This document shows, piece after piece, positions 23,159-34,238 of a stretch of DNA of 64,000 nt. This DNA comes from Phaeotremella fagi (Eukaryota; Basidiomycota; Tremellomycetes; Tremellales; Phaeotremellaceae), in NCBI GenBank assembly GCA_001599715.1, contig BCHU01000010.1, positions 248,001 to 312,000 on the forward strand. The letters are read 5' to 3'. Below the pieces are notes generated by a model that searched no databases, was not told where the DNA came from, and saw nothing but the letters and a program-made list of their open reading frames with translations. How positions within the stretch are numbered: the stretch's first letter is position 1; each line of letters begins with the position of its first letter. A program made the position numbers and the translations under genes.

Positions 23159-23600
23159 GGCGTGGAAAGTTTGTTGAAGGTTGATCGCAAGACATGCATT
23201 GCAGATTTAGAGATAATGAATGTCAAGATTGATTGCGCCGATATTCAGATTAACGATCGTTTTTGCTCACCGACTTCCCGAGTCAGCAGTTGTGATTTTT
23301 GATGTGGTGTAAATCCATCATCCATATTTCATAACCAGAAGAAGGACTTGGAACTAATGTTGCTCTCATTTCTAGGAGACACAGCGTCCATCCTACATAT
23401 ATTCTGAGGAAGTCATGGGTACGGATCTAAAGTAGGAGAGATGATTGATACCCAATCATAAACTCCCAAATGAGCCCCTGAAAGCTCGGTCGTTAAATTC
23501 CGTATTGAATACTTGATTACCGGAAGGTCAAACTTGAACCATGTTAATCAGTATGCCCTAATGGCACAGTTTTATTATCCTTCAACAACCAACAACTAAA

Positions 23601-24698
23601 ATGACTGCTGGACTCACTAGTCGCTACGCTACCTTACCAGTCCAGAAGAAGCCTGCGACTCGCTTACGAGAACTACTGTCCCAAGATGGTGTTTGTGTTC
23701 AAGCTCCAGGTGTCTATGATGGAATTTGCGCTCGAATCGCCATCGAGCAAGGTTTCCAAGTTATGGTAGGTCATCTTTGGAAGCATTGGCTGACAAAACC
23801 AGTACCAATCTGGATCCATGACAACAGCAGCTCGTTTAGGCCGGGCTGATCTCGCCTTTGCGTCGTTGAATGATTTCGCTCAAAACGGACAAATGATCGC
23901 CAACATCGATCCAAGGGTGCCCTTGATCGCAGACGCGGATACAGGCTTTGGTTCACCTCCAAATATCGCCAGAATGGTTCAGATGTATGATCAATGCGGG
24001 ATCGCTGGATTTCATATCGAAGATCAAGTCGCCAACAAAAGATGCGGTCATTTGAAAGGAAAGCAAGTTGTGGACATGGAGTGAGTAGAGGTCATGCGAA
24101 CGGTTCCTAACTTGTCCAGAACCTGGCAGTCTAGAATTCGGGCATGTGTCATTGGTAGAGAATCGATATATGGAGGAAGTGATATTGTCATCATCGCACG
24201 CACAGACGCATTGGCTGTTCTTGGTTATGAAGCTGCTTTGGAAAGGGTGAGCCCAGTAAAAGACTTTGAACTTACGACCTTAGCTCCTTGCTGCACGTGA
24301 ATGCGGTGCTGATATGGCTTTCTTGGAAGCAATCGAAACTGAGGAGCAGATCAAAAATGCTGTCAAGGTGTTGGCACCCATGCCAGTGAGTGTTGCATCC
24401 CAGATCCCTGCTGACTATGCAGTTGATGATCAATTGCGTTTCCGTTGGTAAAACACCTTGGTTCTCCAAGGAGCAACTAGGATCATGGGGTGTCAAACTT
24501 GCCATCTACCCCGGTGCAGCAGGAAAATCTGTTGTCCATACCATTCGACGATCTTACAAATTGCTAATGGAGAAAGGTGAAGACGATGCGGCCTCCATGG
24601 GTTTGGATCCTAGAGGATTCTTCGAAGTCATGGGACTCGAGACTGAGATTGATATTGACAAACGTTCAGGAGGTGTTTCGTTCCAGAATGGGGCTTAG
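23601..24698 (+). CDS. Isocitrate lyase / PEP mutase family C-C lyase
   Basis: Exon 1 encodes MTAGLTSRYATLPVQ and LLSQDGVCVQAPGVYDGICARIA. The next exons hold SMTTAARLGRADLAFASLND, the metal-site block PLIADADTGFG, the family motif HIEDQVANKRCGHLKGK with its catalytic Cys, IIARTDALA and LEAIETEEQIKNAV. The end is GGVSFQNGA with TAG near 24698. About four introns interrupt it and the length, about 310 residues, fits the family. Relatives cleave 2-methylisocitrate, 2,3-dimethylmalate or oxaloacetate, or rearrange phosphonates. The role here is probably to split a C4-C7 hydroxy-dicarboxylate made by the flanking genes; the exact substrate cannot be read from the motifs. Confidence 0.85.
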
Positions 24699-24868
24699 TG
24701 TTCGTAGCTTATTGCAGATGTATTTTAATTCGTCGCAAGTGTACAGCATTGCAATGCATTCGTGAACCCTAGTTCGTGTATCGATAGTACTCGCAAGTAA
24801 AATTCAGTGAATACCAATACATATCCTAGCTTCCTACTACCAACAAACTACCGAGATACCTGGACCAT

Positions 24869-26011
24869 CTAATAAGTACTAAGAATTTCCTCCATATCCT
24901 TCTGACCGATTAATGGAGCCCATTTCTTGAACGGCATACCCATCGCCTCTGCTTGTCGTCGTTCATAAGTTAAAAACTCCGGGGTGATAGCACTCCCACG
25001 GACACCACCTCTGACAGCACCAGCCTGAATGTCTCCCCAGTATTCAGACCATGCCGGAGGGAGAGGTTGAGAGGTTGGAATGGAAAGCCAAAGACGCATG
25101 AGATGACGTTTTTGATCTGGATCCTCGAAATCTTCGAATTCGGTACGAGAGTGGAGAGTGACGAAAGAGTTTAACAGCTGCATATCACCACGTTCGAGCT
25201 CCATGGTGTAACAGTACTCCTCTGTTGGCATGATGGTATCGAAAAGGTCAAGAGCTTCGATTTGTTGAGGAGTGAGTCGAGGAAGTTCAGGGAAATCACG
25301 TTGAGCAGCGACAATGTTTTTTCGGTTGGTTCTGGCGCAAAAGTAGTTGGATTCAGTGCCAAAAATTGGGCATCTGTAATAAGGAGGTTGGGTTGGGTCT
25401 TGAGTACCTTGGAAACTGTGGAACCAGTTGTTTGATTGTAAGAGTTCAAGAAGATCAGGTCGGAGTTGGCTGACTCTGTCTCGAAGAGCGATGGATGACA
25501 TCACCTTGCTGGTACCTCCCTGCTTGGCAGTTCGTCTACAAAGCAAGGCGACAACGTCGGAAGAATCTTGGTGGAAATCTAGACCAGAGTTTGTGTTGTA
25601 CCCTCTACCACCTTTGACCTTGTAACTGCCGCCGGCGTTCCTTACGTCGTTGATAACTTCACTAGCACGGTTTTGTGTTCTACCAACGCCCATGTAAAGT
25701 CCCATACCCCAGTATGCCAATCTCATCTCATCTTCAGACCACTCGTCTGTAGGGAACCCCTTGACGAGACACATTCCCCAACGACCTTGGGTCGTAGCGA
25801 TTGCGCGCTCTAGAGCTAGTTTCGAAACTTCAGGAAGAGGGAAATCGGCTTGTTGCATGTCGAGCAGTGGTTTTTTAACAGTGAGAGAAAAGGCAAGAGC
25901 GACTCTAAATCCTTCGACCTCTTCAGGAATCAAACGAATGATCCAAGATTGGTCACTTGCGACATCAGCAGCGAGCCATGGTTGAGGACCGTAAGGAAGG
26001 GCGATAGTCAT
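24869..26011 (-). CDS. TauD/TfdA-like 2OG-Fe(II) dioxygenase
   Basis: An uninterrupted 380-residue frame begins MTIALPYGPQPWLAADV at 26011. Upstream codons to 26149 have no family similarity and lie in the promoter. The Fe ligands are the HxD pair in LDFHQDSSD and the distal His in NSFVTLHSRTEFEDFED; the 2-oxoglutarate-binding Arg follows in RHLMRLWLSIP. These place it in the TauD clan with fungal relatives that oxidise small acids or amines. Being intronless in an intron-rich neighbourhood is notable. It is divergent from the NCS1 permease; their 530-bp spacer holds five copies of TCCGAA/TTCGGA. The substrate is unknown. Confidence 0.85.
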   Translation of the reverse strand: MTIALPYGPQPWLAADVASDQSWIIRLIPEEVEGFRVALAFSLTVKKPLLDMQQADFPLPEVSKLALERAIATTQGRWGMCLVKGFPTDEWSEDEMRLAYWGMGLYMGVGRTQNRASEVINDVRNAGGSYKVKGGRGYNTNSGLDFHQDSSDVVALLCRRTAKQGGTSKVMSSIALRDRVSQLRPDLLELLQSNNWFHSFQGTQDPTQPPYYRCPIFGTESNYFCARTNRKNIVAAQRDFPELPRLTPQQIEALDLFDTIMPTEEYCYTMELERGDMQLLNSFVTLHSRTEFEDFEDPDQKRHLMRLWLSIPTSQPLPPAWSEYWGDIQAGAVRGGVRGSAITPEFLTYERRQAEAMGMPFKKWAPLIGQKDMEEILSTY

Positions 26012-26541
26012 GATGTCAAGTTGTGAGTTGAGATAAATTGATTCTGGTAGTCTTGAACAAGAGATTGTGATTGTAAAGATCAATAATATATTTAAGTCCA
26101 CCTGGAATGTCAAATCCTGACCTCCTGGTAACACCGGAACGCACAACAAAAACTCAACTTCCGAATTCAGCTCTTCCCTCGAGAACCTTATCTAGAAAAC
26201 TCGGCAATTCTGCGATCAAAACTGGTTCCCCACGGTATCCACCAGTAATGATATTCGGAGACCATAAGCTTGATAGCCTCCAAAGCTATCTCGGTCAACA
26301 CACTCCGAAGAAATGAGAGGAGCATGATGATCTTTACGTAAAAGCTTGAATTCTCCATATTAAAGTTGAATAATTGGAAATTTTTCCTATCTCCGACACA
26401 AGTGCGTAGAAGTGAGAGTCCGAATTCGGACAGATCTTTCCGGAGCCATGATATTCCTATCTGTCTCATTGGTCAAGGCGTTCGTTATATATATATCTCA
26501 ACAATGTTAAGCTTACTACTTCTTCCACATTCTGTTCCAAG
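26012..26541. promoter_or_regulatory. Divergent promoter, TauD-like gene / NCS1 permease
   Basis: Five copies of the hexamer TTCGGA (either strand) lie at 26160-26165, 26254-26259, 26304-26309, 26419-26424 and 26425-26430. TATA-like runs stand near each start: TTATATATATAT at 26485-26496 for the permease and an AT run at about 26082-26096 for the leftward gene. Chance would give about one hexamer in 2 kb, so this looks like a regulator-binding region. Confidence 0.55.
26418..26431. promoter_or_regulatory. Palindromic operator candidate GTCCGAATTCGGAC
   Basis: A perfect 14-bp palindrome with CCG and CGG triplets facing outward across four bases, a geometry recognised by dimeric Zn2Cys6 factors. 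Half-sites recur in front of the PuuE pair, regulator B and the amidase. Regulator B (31612-34099) is the likely binder, by inference. Confidence 0.5.
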
Positions 26542-28421
26542 ATGAAGTGGACATCGAAGTTAACAAACGCTTTCTCCTCACGTCAAGCGTTCGTCGAGTT
26601 CCTAGAGGCTCCTCCACCAGTGGGGCAAGAAGAAGTTCCACGAGCTGAGCGTAATAGAGTGAGTCCACCTTGTCAAACTCTGTCTCTTTAGCTAACTCAT
26701 ATTAGTGGATCAACATCGATCTTGCTCCGTCACCTCCTCAAGATCGAAAATGGGGTCCAAGTGTCTTTCTTGCTTTCTGGGTAGCCCACGCTGCTGGGGT
26801 TGGAAATTGGACAGCGGGTTCTAGTTTAATTGCCCTTGGTCTTCCTGCTCTTGACACTTGGCTTGCTCTCGCCTCTGCCCATCTTCTCATCACTATATTG
26901 ATTGTCCTAAACGGTCGTGGTCCAGCACGCTATCATGTCGGTTTCCCTATCATGGCGCGATCTGTTTACGGAATGTGGGGATCTTATCTTGTTGTCACTA
27001 TGCGTGCAATCGTCTGCATCATCTGGAATGGTGTTAATGCTTACTAGTAAGTATTCTCAAACCCTCCATTGCCACTACTGACCCCTTTTAGTGGTGGTCT
27101 TCTCGTCAGCGTCAGTATAAGTGCTATTTGGCCCCAATGGAGAACCTTGCCAAACGCTCTACCTGCATCTGCGGGTATCACCAGCACAAACCTTGCGTCA
27201 TGTGAGTGTGCCTCGATTGATTCCTAGATTGACAAGACTGACATTGAACCAGTCTTCATTTTCATGTTGGTCTTCCAAGGAATCTCTTTCGTCCATTCAA
27301 GAGATCTCAAATACCTTTACTACTTCAAATCTATCGCTGTTTTCGCGTCTATGCACGGAGTATTGATCTGGTGGATGGTGCACTCAGGAGGAGCCTCACT
27401 TCAAGTTACCGCTACCACCGTCGAGCTCCCAGTTTCGTCCCACGCCTGGCTTGTACTTCAAGCTTTCAACACCGGTCTTGGAACAGCTTCTTCCTTGACA
27501 GTCAACCAAGGCGATATGGCAAGATATGCAACACGTCCAAAAGACCAACTGTGGTCTACATTGATCGGTTACCCAATTGCCTCGGCTCTCCCATGTCTTT
27601 ACGGGATTTTGGTCGCTGCTGCAACCAAAAAAATCACTGGTACGGCAATCTGGAACATGTGGGATACTCTTACCTACATGCTTGATCAATACCCCGACGA
27701 TAAAGGTGCTCGATTCCTCATCTGGTTCGCTTCGACATCCTTCGCTCTTGCTTACGTTGCTCTAAATCTCGCTACCAACTCCCTTCCTTTCGGATCAGAC
27801 ATGTCAGCTCTCTTCCCACGTTGGATGACTATTCGTCGTGGTCAAGTTTTATGTACTGCGCTTGGCGTTGCCATCGTTCCTTGGAAGCTTATCACAACAG
27901 CTGCCAAATTCGTTACATTTACTTCAGGTTACGGTTACTGGCTTTCTTCGATTGCATCTTGTTTGACTATCGACTATTACTTGGTGAAGAAGGGTAATTT
28001 GGTAGTTGGGGACCTTTACATCGGCGACTCTTCAAGTCGCTACTGGTATTACAGAGGTTGGAACTTGCGTTCAGTGATTGTAACAATCATCGCCCTTGTG
28101 CCGTGCATGCCTTCGTTCGCTGCAACTCTATCGGACACCAAACTAGGTTTTGACATCACTGCTCAACGCTTGTTCTACATCTCATTCGTTTTGACATGGG
28201 CCGTTGCTGCTTTCCTCTACTACGTTGTCTGTCGTGTGTTCCCGGAAAAGAACCTCAAGATCGACGAGAAAACTCTGGCTTTCGAACAACTTGCAAATGA
28301 GGCTGACCAAGAGGAGAAAGCTGCTGCTAGTATGCTTGGGTCAGAGGAAGCATACGAGGGAGAAGATGTGAAAGCCGTTGAAGCTGATGCAAAGACGTAC
28401 ACCTTGAACGTCAATCCGTAG
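26542..28421 (+). CDS. NCS1-family nucleobase/allantoin-type permease
   Basis: Four exons encode about 580 residues. Exon 1 has a basic N-terminus and PPPVGQEEVPRAERNRW. The NCS1 signature comes next: LAPSPPQDRKWGPSVFLAFW, AGVGNWTAGSSLIALGL, RGPARYHVGFPIMARSVYGMWGS and the IIWNGVNAYYGG block. The long last exon (about 27252-28421) holds the remaining spans, with FNTGLGTASSLTVNQGDMARYA and FTSGYGYWLSSIASCLTIDYY. Twelve spans and an acidic cytosolic tail fit the uracil/allantoin/nicotinamide-riboside branch of the family, which imports nitrogen heterocycles with protons. The neighbours argue for a ring-containing nitrogen substrate. It is divergent from the TauD-like gene. Confidence 0.88.
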
Positions 28422-28657
28422 TTTTGTTTTGCTAGTTGTTTACTAGAAACGTTTGTAATTAAGGTTGAAAAAGAAGAGTCAAATGCATATTAATCTACAT
28501 TTCTATTTGTAGGCATACGCTACGTTAACGAAAGATTTTGCAATCTGGAAAGATTGATGGACTTGTTACTGTAGAGAGGCTATTTTGAGAGGACGCTCAA
28601 GATTCCCTCGGTGACAATACTTTTGCGACAGATTTTCCAGCACAAAAGGAAATGCAT

Positions 28658-29925
28658 TCAGACCAAATCAGGGTTATGTAACTTGTATGTAGTTCCAACT
28701 TTGTCGTAAGGGTATTTCTCTCTCCAATGAGCAGCAATTTCCTGTCGAGTACAGACCCATACATCTGGTTTCTGAGAAATGTACTCCAAGAATTTCTTGA
28801 GAGCCATGAATCTACCAGGTTTACCCAAGAAACGATTGTGCATGGCAATGGTCCTATAGGCTCCAGATCAGTATTGCTATGAGAGCAGATGAAACCACTT
28901 ACATCATTTTAGGTGTCCCATTTTGACCTTCCTTGTAGAGTTGATCAAATTCCCCTTGCAAAAGCTCGTACCAATCATCAGGAGCTGATACACCTGTACC
29001 TGCAGAAACAAAGACTTTTCGTCAGTTCATCGTTAGAGACCCATCCCTACATCTATGATCGTTGGTGCAGATAGAATATGGAACCATCAGCATCCCTTCG
29101 TCTTCTCCCCCCTCATTGACGGCGATGGGGTTTGGAATCCAATAAGGCTGGTCGCCCCCATAGGCGTCTGAGCAATACAATAGAGGGATGCCTCTTTCTT
29201 TGTGAACCTGTCGGTGTTAGGAACTGCTCCATGGAGGATAGCTCACTTTTGATCGCAAAAGCTTCTGTCTGACTGTCCCATTTCCCAAGAACCATCCACT
29301 CGGACAATCTGAGAGTCCCGTTGCTTCCTGTAGTCTATCGAATGATTTGTTGATATGCGCAATCTCTTCGGGAATTGTATCACCATGTATACGCCATCGA
29401 TTCCCATGACAGGCAATCTGGAATCGTCAGTTGGAACATCATCTTACTCACCTCGTGACCATCCTCCACCATCATTTTTGGATAAGGTCCAGTCACTTCT
29501 AATGATCTTGCACATGCCCAGGTTGTCCATCTGTAGCCATACTTGCGGAACAATTTGAGAAGACGAGGGACTCCTTGACGAATTCCATATTCAAACTAAT
29601 GTTTAGTTACGCTGTGGGATCTAAAACATACCATTTCCTCCACCATACAGTCACGTTTCCCTCCAGACGTCTCTTTTCTATCGTAATGAAGCTCATGCAA
29701 ATAAGCACAAGACTTGTCGTCGCCATTCCAAGGTGTATGCTCTGCACCTCTGCAAGAACATCGTGTCAGTTCATGTTCAGACTCGAAAAGTAGCGCTTCC
29801 ACTCACTCTTCATAGTTGAGCACAAACGAGACAGCAATCTTGTTACCTCCAGGCCAGAGTTCAGTAGGTTGGTCTAGACCATAGCCGACATAGTCACGAG
29901 GAGGGAGATAAACTGGTTCAGACAT
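28658..29925 (-). CDS. PuuE-type CE4-like hydrolase, copy 1 (ring-opening amidohydrolase candidate)
   Basis: The start MSEPVYLPPRDYVGYGL at 29925 is followed by WPGGNKIAVSFVLNYEEGAEHTPWNGDD and CMVEEMFEYGIRQGVPRLLKLF. The metal-region block HGNRWRIHG comes next, then YCSDAYGGDQPYWI and the late block MTIAMHNRFLGKPGR. The end is GTTYKLHNPDLV with a stop at 28658. About six introns are present. This is the PuuE/polysaccharide-deacetylase (NodB-fold) family, whose bacterial members open allantoin or cyclic imides. Length, about 320 residues, is normal. It is divergent from a second member, copy 2, across 226 bp. The reaction is likely hydrolysis of a cyclic amide or imide; the exact ring is not known. 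Confidence 0.85.
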
Positions 29926-30151
29926 TATGGATGATTGAACTGTAAAAAGTTAAGAATCTGAGGAGATTGAGTTTCGTTTTCGATGCAATTCATGCAAGAT
30001 ACAAGCGCAATACAAGATACCGTAAACCGGAGATTCGGATTGTAGGCACCGAGATTGATAACGAATGGACAGAAAAAGCCGAAAAATCAAACGTCTCCAA
30101 AGTTCACTTACTTCGCAATCTTACCATTCAACATTCTCAATTCAAATCAAA
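29926..30151. promoter_or_regulatory. Divergent promoter of the two PuuE-type genes
   Basis: This 226-bp spacer contains one TTCGGA at 30034-30039, the element enriched in neighbouring block B promoters, next to a CCGGAG triplet pair at 30027-30032. The arrangement would let one regulator switch on both hydrolases. Confidence 0.4.
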
Positions 30152-31395
30152 ATGACCAACGACAGATACCAAGAAGAGTGGCTAGAGCGAGAGTTCATTG
30201 GATATGGTTACAACCAACCCAACCCTCAGTGGCCAGGTGGTGCAAAAATCTGCGTCTCGTTTGTGGTCCAATTCAACGGGGGAGCAGTGAGTGTTCCTCT
30301 TTGACCTATGACGGCGACCTTACTAACAATCTAGGAAAATAACGTGGAAGAAGGTGACTCAATGTCATGTGCGGACTATCTTGAAATCCCCACTGCTGCT
30401 CCTCTACCAAGACGAGTTGAGCCTGCTGAGATGCAATACGAGTTTGGAGGGCGAGAAGGGATCCCCAGGTTGTTGGAGCTTTTCAAGCAGTAAGTATATG
30501 TAAGAGTCATTCTGATAGCTAGGTATAAATTCCCTGTCACTTGGAATATATGTAAGGCACTCCTAACGGAAGACGACTGACTTCTCAGACACCCAAGCAC
30601 TCAAGAGGAGCCCTTATTGGCTAAAACCCATACTGGACTCAGGAGCAGAAATCAGTTGTGGGGGGCACAAGTACCGCAACAACTTTGACGTGCCTCCTGC
30701 TGAAGAGGATGCACTGATTGGAACAGCTATCGACACGATGCAGACAATAACAGGGGATAAGACATTGCCTAAAGGTAAGTACTGACTGCGATTTGGCTGA
30801 CCACGTAGGCTGGATGGTGGAACGTCGTTCAAACTTATCTGTCAAACTCTACTCTCTGACCCATGCCGAACGTCAATTGCCATTACTCTACTCTTCAGAC
30901 TCGTGCGCGGATGATCTACCGTATTGGATCCCATCCCCAGCCAAATCAGTCGGCCTACTCATGATCCCCTTCTCCTACGATTGCTCTGATATCCGATTCA
31001 ACGCTAAAGGATCAGGTTGGGCAAGTCCCAAAGATTACTGGCATCATTTGGTGAGTACCCAACTCACACCTCTCTGACTATGATCAGAAAGATACATTTG
31101 ACATCTTGTATGACGAAGGAAACGAAGGGGAACCCAAAATGATGACTGTTCTCCTACACCCGCATATCATAGGACACGCTTCTCGCTTGCATTGGTTCGA
31201 AAAGTAAGTATCAAAACCAAGTTCTATACTGATTCTAGATTCTTGGAATATATTCAAAGCAAAGATGGTGTGTGGGTTGCAAGGAGACAAGATATCGCAG
31301 AACATTGGACCGAAACATTCCCCTATGACGCGAAGACATCTTTTGGTCAGACTAAAGTGAAGCCTTGTGGGCAGATTCATATCCCTGAAATTTAG
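30152..31395 (+). CDS. PuuE-type CE4-like hydrolase, copy 2 with altered active-site block
   Basis: The start MTNDRYQEEWLEREFIGYGY precedes WPGGAKICVSFVVQFNGGAENNVEEGD, GGREGIPRLLELFKQ and FPVTWNICTQAL, all standard for the family. The later blocks YSSDSCADDLPYWI, MIPFSYDCSDIRF and MTVLLHPHIIGHASR are also present, with VWVARRQDIAEHW near the end. About six introns split it. It differs from copy 1 where the family normally has HGxRW: here the sequence is CGGHKYRNN, so the usual His is replaced. It may act on a different ring, use a different metal arrangement, or serve as a partner subunit. It is not a degraded gene, since every exon stays open. Confidence 0.82.
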
Positions 31396-31611
31396 ATTTG
31401 AATGCAAGATTTTCGGACAAAATGTTAAGACCGAGATCTCGATTAGATCTATTACCGCAGTCAGATGAGCATTTACTTCCGAATTTTAGCATAGACAAAA
31501 AACTGAATGCGATCATTTTTGTTTCCAAAAGCATTCATATTGGGCTCAAACAGCCTCGAGCATTCGGAACACTTATTCCAGAAGTCGATTTTAAACTCCA
31601 CACTGCACTCC
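31396..31611. promoter_or_regulatory. Promoter of regulator B with three TTCGGA elements
   Basis: The hexamer lies at 31412-31417, 31478-31483 (reverse strand) and 31563-31568 in 216 bp. This suggests that the regulator binds its own promoter, or that a second factor controls the whole block. Binding is inferred from recurrence. Confidence 0.45.
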
Positions 31612-34099
31612 ATGTCTTCTCCAGATGAACTTTTTGCTCCTGCTGAAAGCATAGGAGAGTCGTCTGATGGCGCATCTGCTCCTGCTCGTAAGCGACCCAG
31701 AGAACAACCTGCTCAACCGCGCGACAGGATATCAAAGGCTTGCAACAGATGCAAAGAGAAGAAATTAAAATGTTATAGAATAGAGGGTGGTACAACGTAG
31801 GTCGTAAATCTATATTTGAGTTAATTCGTATTCTAGAGACCCGTGTTCAGGATGTAAAAGGGCTAATGCTCTTTGTGTTGTTGATACAGGAGGTTCAAAG
31901 CCAAGAGCGAGTGCACGGTGAGTTTGGAAAGAGTGGTTCTCATTAACGAATTTAGATACGTTTTGGAATTGGAAAATCGAATAGCTCGATTACAGATGGC
32001 TCTTGCAGAGTATGATCCTAATCACGCAGAACTTCAAGATATTGGACCAGGCGTACCAGCAAAGCCAGTGGAATCTAAGAAAGCTCCCACCCAAGAGGTC
32101 AGAGAAAACCCAAAAGTAGAAACAGAAGTAAACAACGTGTCACCGATGGCTACACTATTGATGGGGTGAGATGCTTGTGCCAAAGTCCTACGCTAGAAAG
32201 CTGACAGTCCCCAGTCTGACCACAAATGTAACATCAAGCGATACACCAAATCTTGCTGCCATCATCCAACCTCAGTCGCCCGTAACTTATACTTCGGGAT
32301 CGAGGCAAAGCCTGCCTCAGGCTCCAGTAGCAGGCAGGCTTGTGGACATAGTCTATCACCATATTCACGCCAGATACCCCTTTATCGATTGGGTACGATT
32401 CCGAGATTGGCACGATCATCGGGAAACCATCGAGACAGAGTCTTCCTCACTGGATGACAAGATCGGTGCTTTCCACATTTGGATGGTGTACGCGATAGGG
32501 GCGCAGTTTGGAAGTCGAACCTTACAATTGGGCTCCCCAGAAAGCTATTTCGAACAAGCCCAAAAGCATTTCGAAGCGGTTCTGGCTGCTGGAGGTTTGA
32601 CATCCATTCAAGGTCTACTTTTAATGCTGTTCTACGCATTCAGATCTCCCTCGGGCCCGTCCTTGTGGTTCTTTAGCGGGGTAGTCATCCGCTTCTGCGT
32701 CGACTTGGGTCTACACCGTTCCACAGTCCCACCAGATACAACCCCATTTGAAGTCGAAATGCGAAAGAGAATCTTTTGGTCGGCGTTTTCGTTGGAAAGG
32801 TTGATATCAATCGCCTCTGGACGTCCGTTCTCCATTTCTACCGTGGACATTGACGTAGCCCTCCCCGTGGATATCGATTCCCACGTCATGGATTCGGAAC
32901 GTATCACGGGTCTTCAAGACGTTCAGGCTTCAAATTCGCTGACACCGTACGCCATTTCTGGAAGGATAACGACAATGTCTTCCGCTATCCATTCAATTCA
33001 GCTTTTCCGAATACGATCCAAAGTGCGAGAAGCGTTCTACTACATTGGCGCGCCGCCTCCTTCACATCAAACAACTTTGGCATTTCTCTCTGAGCTTGAA
33101 GCATGGCGAATGTCGATACCTCGAGCAACTCGACCAGACGATCCTGTCCAAGATGAAACCAAGTTTCAGAAGATGTACTTCCAAGCTGTCATCTTCACAC
33201 TACGACCTGCTGTATTCCACATGGGTCCCAGGGACGAGGATGTCTTGTTGAAATTCTGTGCAAACGCTGCTGCAGAAGTGTGCGAGGTGAGTGTGTCGAC
33301 AGCGCATTCACTGATCCTCCTCAGTTTGGAAGGACGGACCTGCAGTCCAGGGTTCATCAACACACAGTAGTCAGTCTCTACCATGTGTTTACTGGAGGGA
33401 TGACTTTGTTGTATTGGTAAGCATCTCAATGGAAAACAAATCTCTGACCCTACACAGTCTGTCGATATCCCCCGCCGTAGTCCCCTACCGCTTGGCTTGT
33501 CGCGCAGTACGATCATGCTCCGCTGATTTGGCAATTTATTCTCAAATGTTCAACGTCGCCCTACCCTTTCGACAGGTGTTTGACGAACTTGCAGACAAGG
33601 TTCTCGATGCATGTCTCGATCCCGCAGCTGTGAAATCAATTGCATCCGGAGGAGGGAGGTCAGAGATCGCCAAGAGGATTCGAACTATTCTGTTGGGGGA
33701 ACCACGAGATATTTCGTTGTGAGTTGTTTCCATCAGTGACAGGACTCGACTCATCTATGTAGTTTCGATGACAGCAACAGTAACAATAACCCTAGTATCG
33801 TACCCTCTTTGGGAAACTCTGTCAATGTACGTAACGTGATCATCCACATTCTGACTTTCTAGTCGCACGATACTTCCCATTTTGGCACGACAAATTATCT
33901 AACAAATCAATCTTCGCAACCTCAACAAAGTTTTGGCACACCTGCACATCAGCTCTTTGATCTCTCTTCCCTCATTAACATAAGTTCCAGCAGCGGTGAT
34001 CTTTCAGATTTTTTGGAAGCCCCTATCTTTGACCAAAAAGAAGATTGGCAAAGCCCGTGGGCTGGGCAGTGGAATTTTGACTCAGGTGGGAATACGTAA
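31612..34099 (+). CDS. Zn2Cys6 transcription factor (regulator B)
   Basis: The start MSSPDELFAPAESIG leads to a basic arm (RKRPREQPAQPRDRISKA) and the zinc cluster CNRCKEKKLKC then CSGCKRANALC; an intron falls between the halves. A coiled-coil dimer segment follows (YVLELENRIARLQMALAEYD). The long exon from about 32214 carries the fungal-specific regulatory domain: DIVYHHIHARYPFIDWVRF, GLTSIQGLLLMLFYA, VVIRFCVDLGLHRS and EMRKRIFWSAFSLERLISIASGRPF. The C-terminus ends near DFDSGGNT at 34099. About seven introns are present. It stands in the centre of block B and is the natural candidate for binding the TCCGAA/TTCGGA sites there. The inducer is unknown. Confidence 0.85.
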
Positions 34100-34139
34100 A
34101 ATATTTCAGGGAAAATGTGATTTTGTACGAGATGTAAAA

Positions 34140-34145
34140 TTCGGA
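34140..34145. promoter_or_regulatory. TTCGGA element before the amidase gene
   Basis: One copy sits in the 139-bp spacer between regulator B and the amidase, about 95 bp before the likely ATG, followed at 34154 by a TCCGGC triplet. It links the amidase to the same proposed regulon. Confidence 0.35.
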
Positions 34146-34238
34146 CACGAAGATCCGGCTTAAATCTGCCATCTACATATTTGACTTGTGCCAAAATGTT
34201 CATCATGTTCACAACGCAACATTCATTGTCCCCACGAC

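Noticed and set aside
26012..26149. N-terminal extension of the TauD-like protein to 26149
   Set aside because: The extra 46 residues are hydrophobic and unconserved and would cover the promoter TATA-like run; the ATG at 26011 starts the family-like sequence.
28597..28848. Alternative end of PuuE-type copy 1
   Set aside because: This frame differs from the family-matching frame (MHNRFLGKPGR and onward), which ends at 28658.
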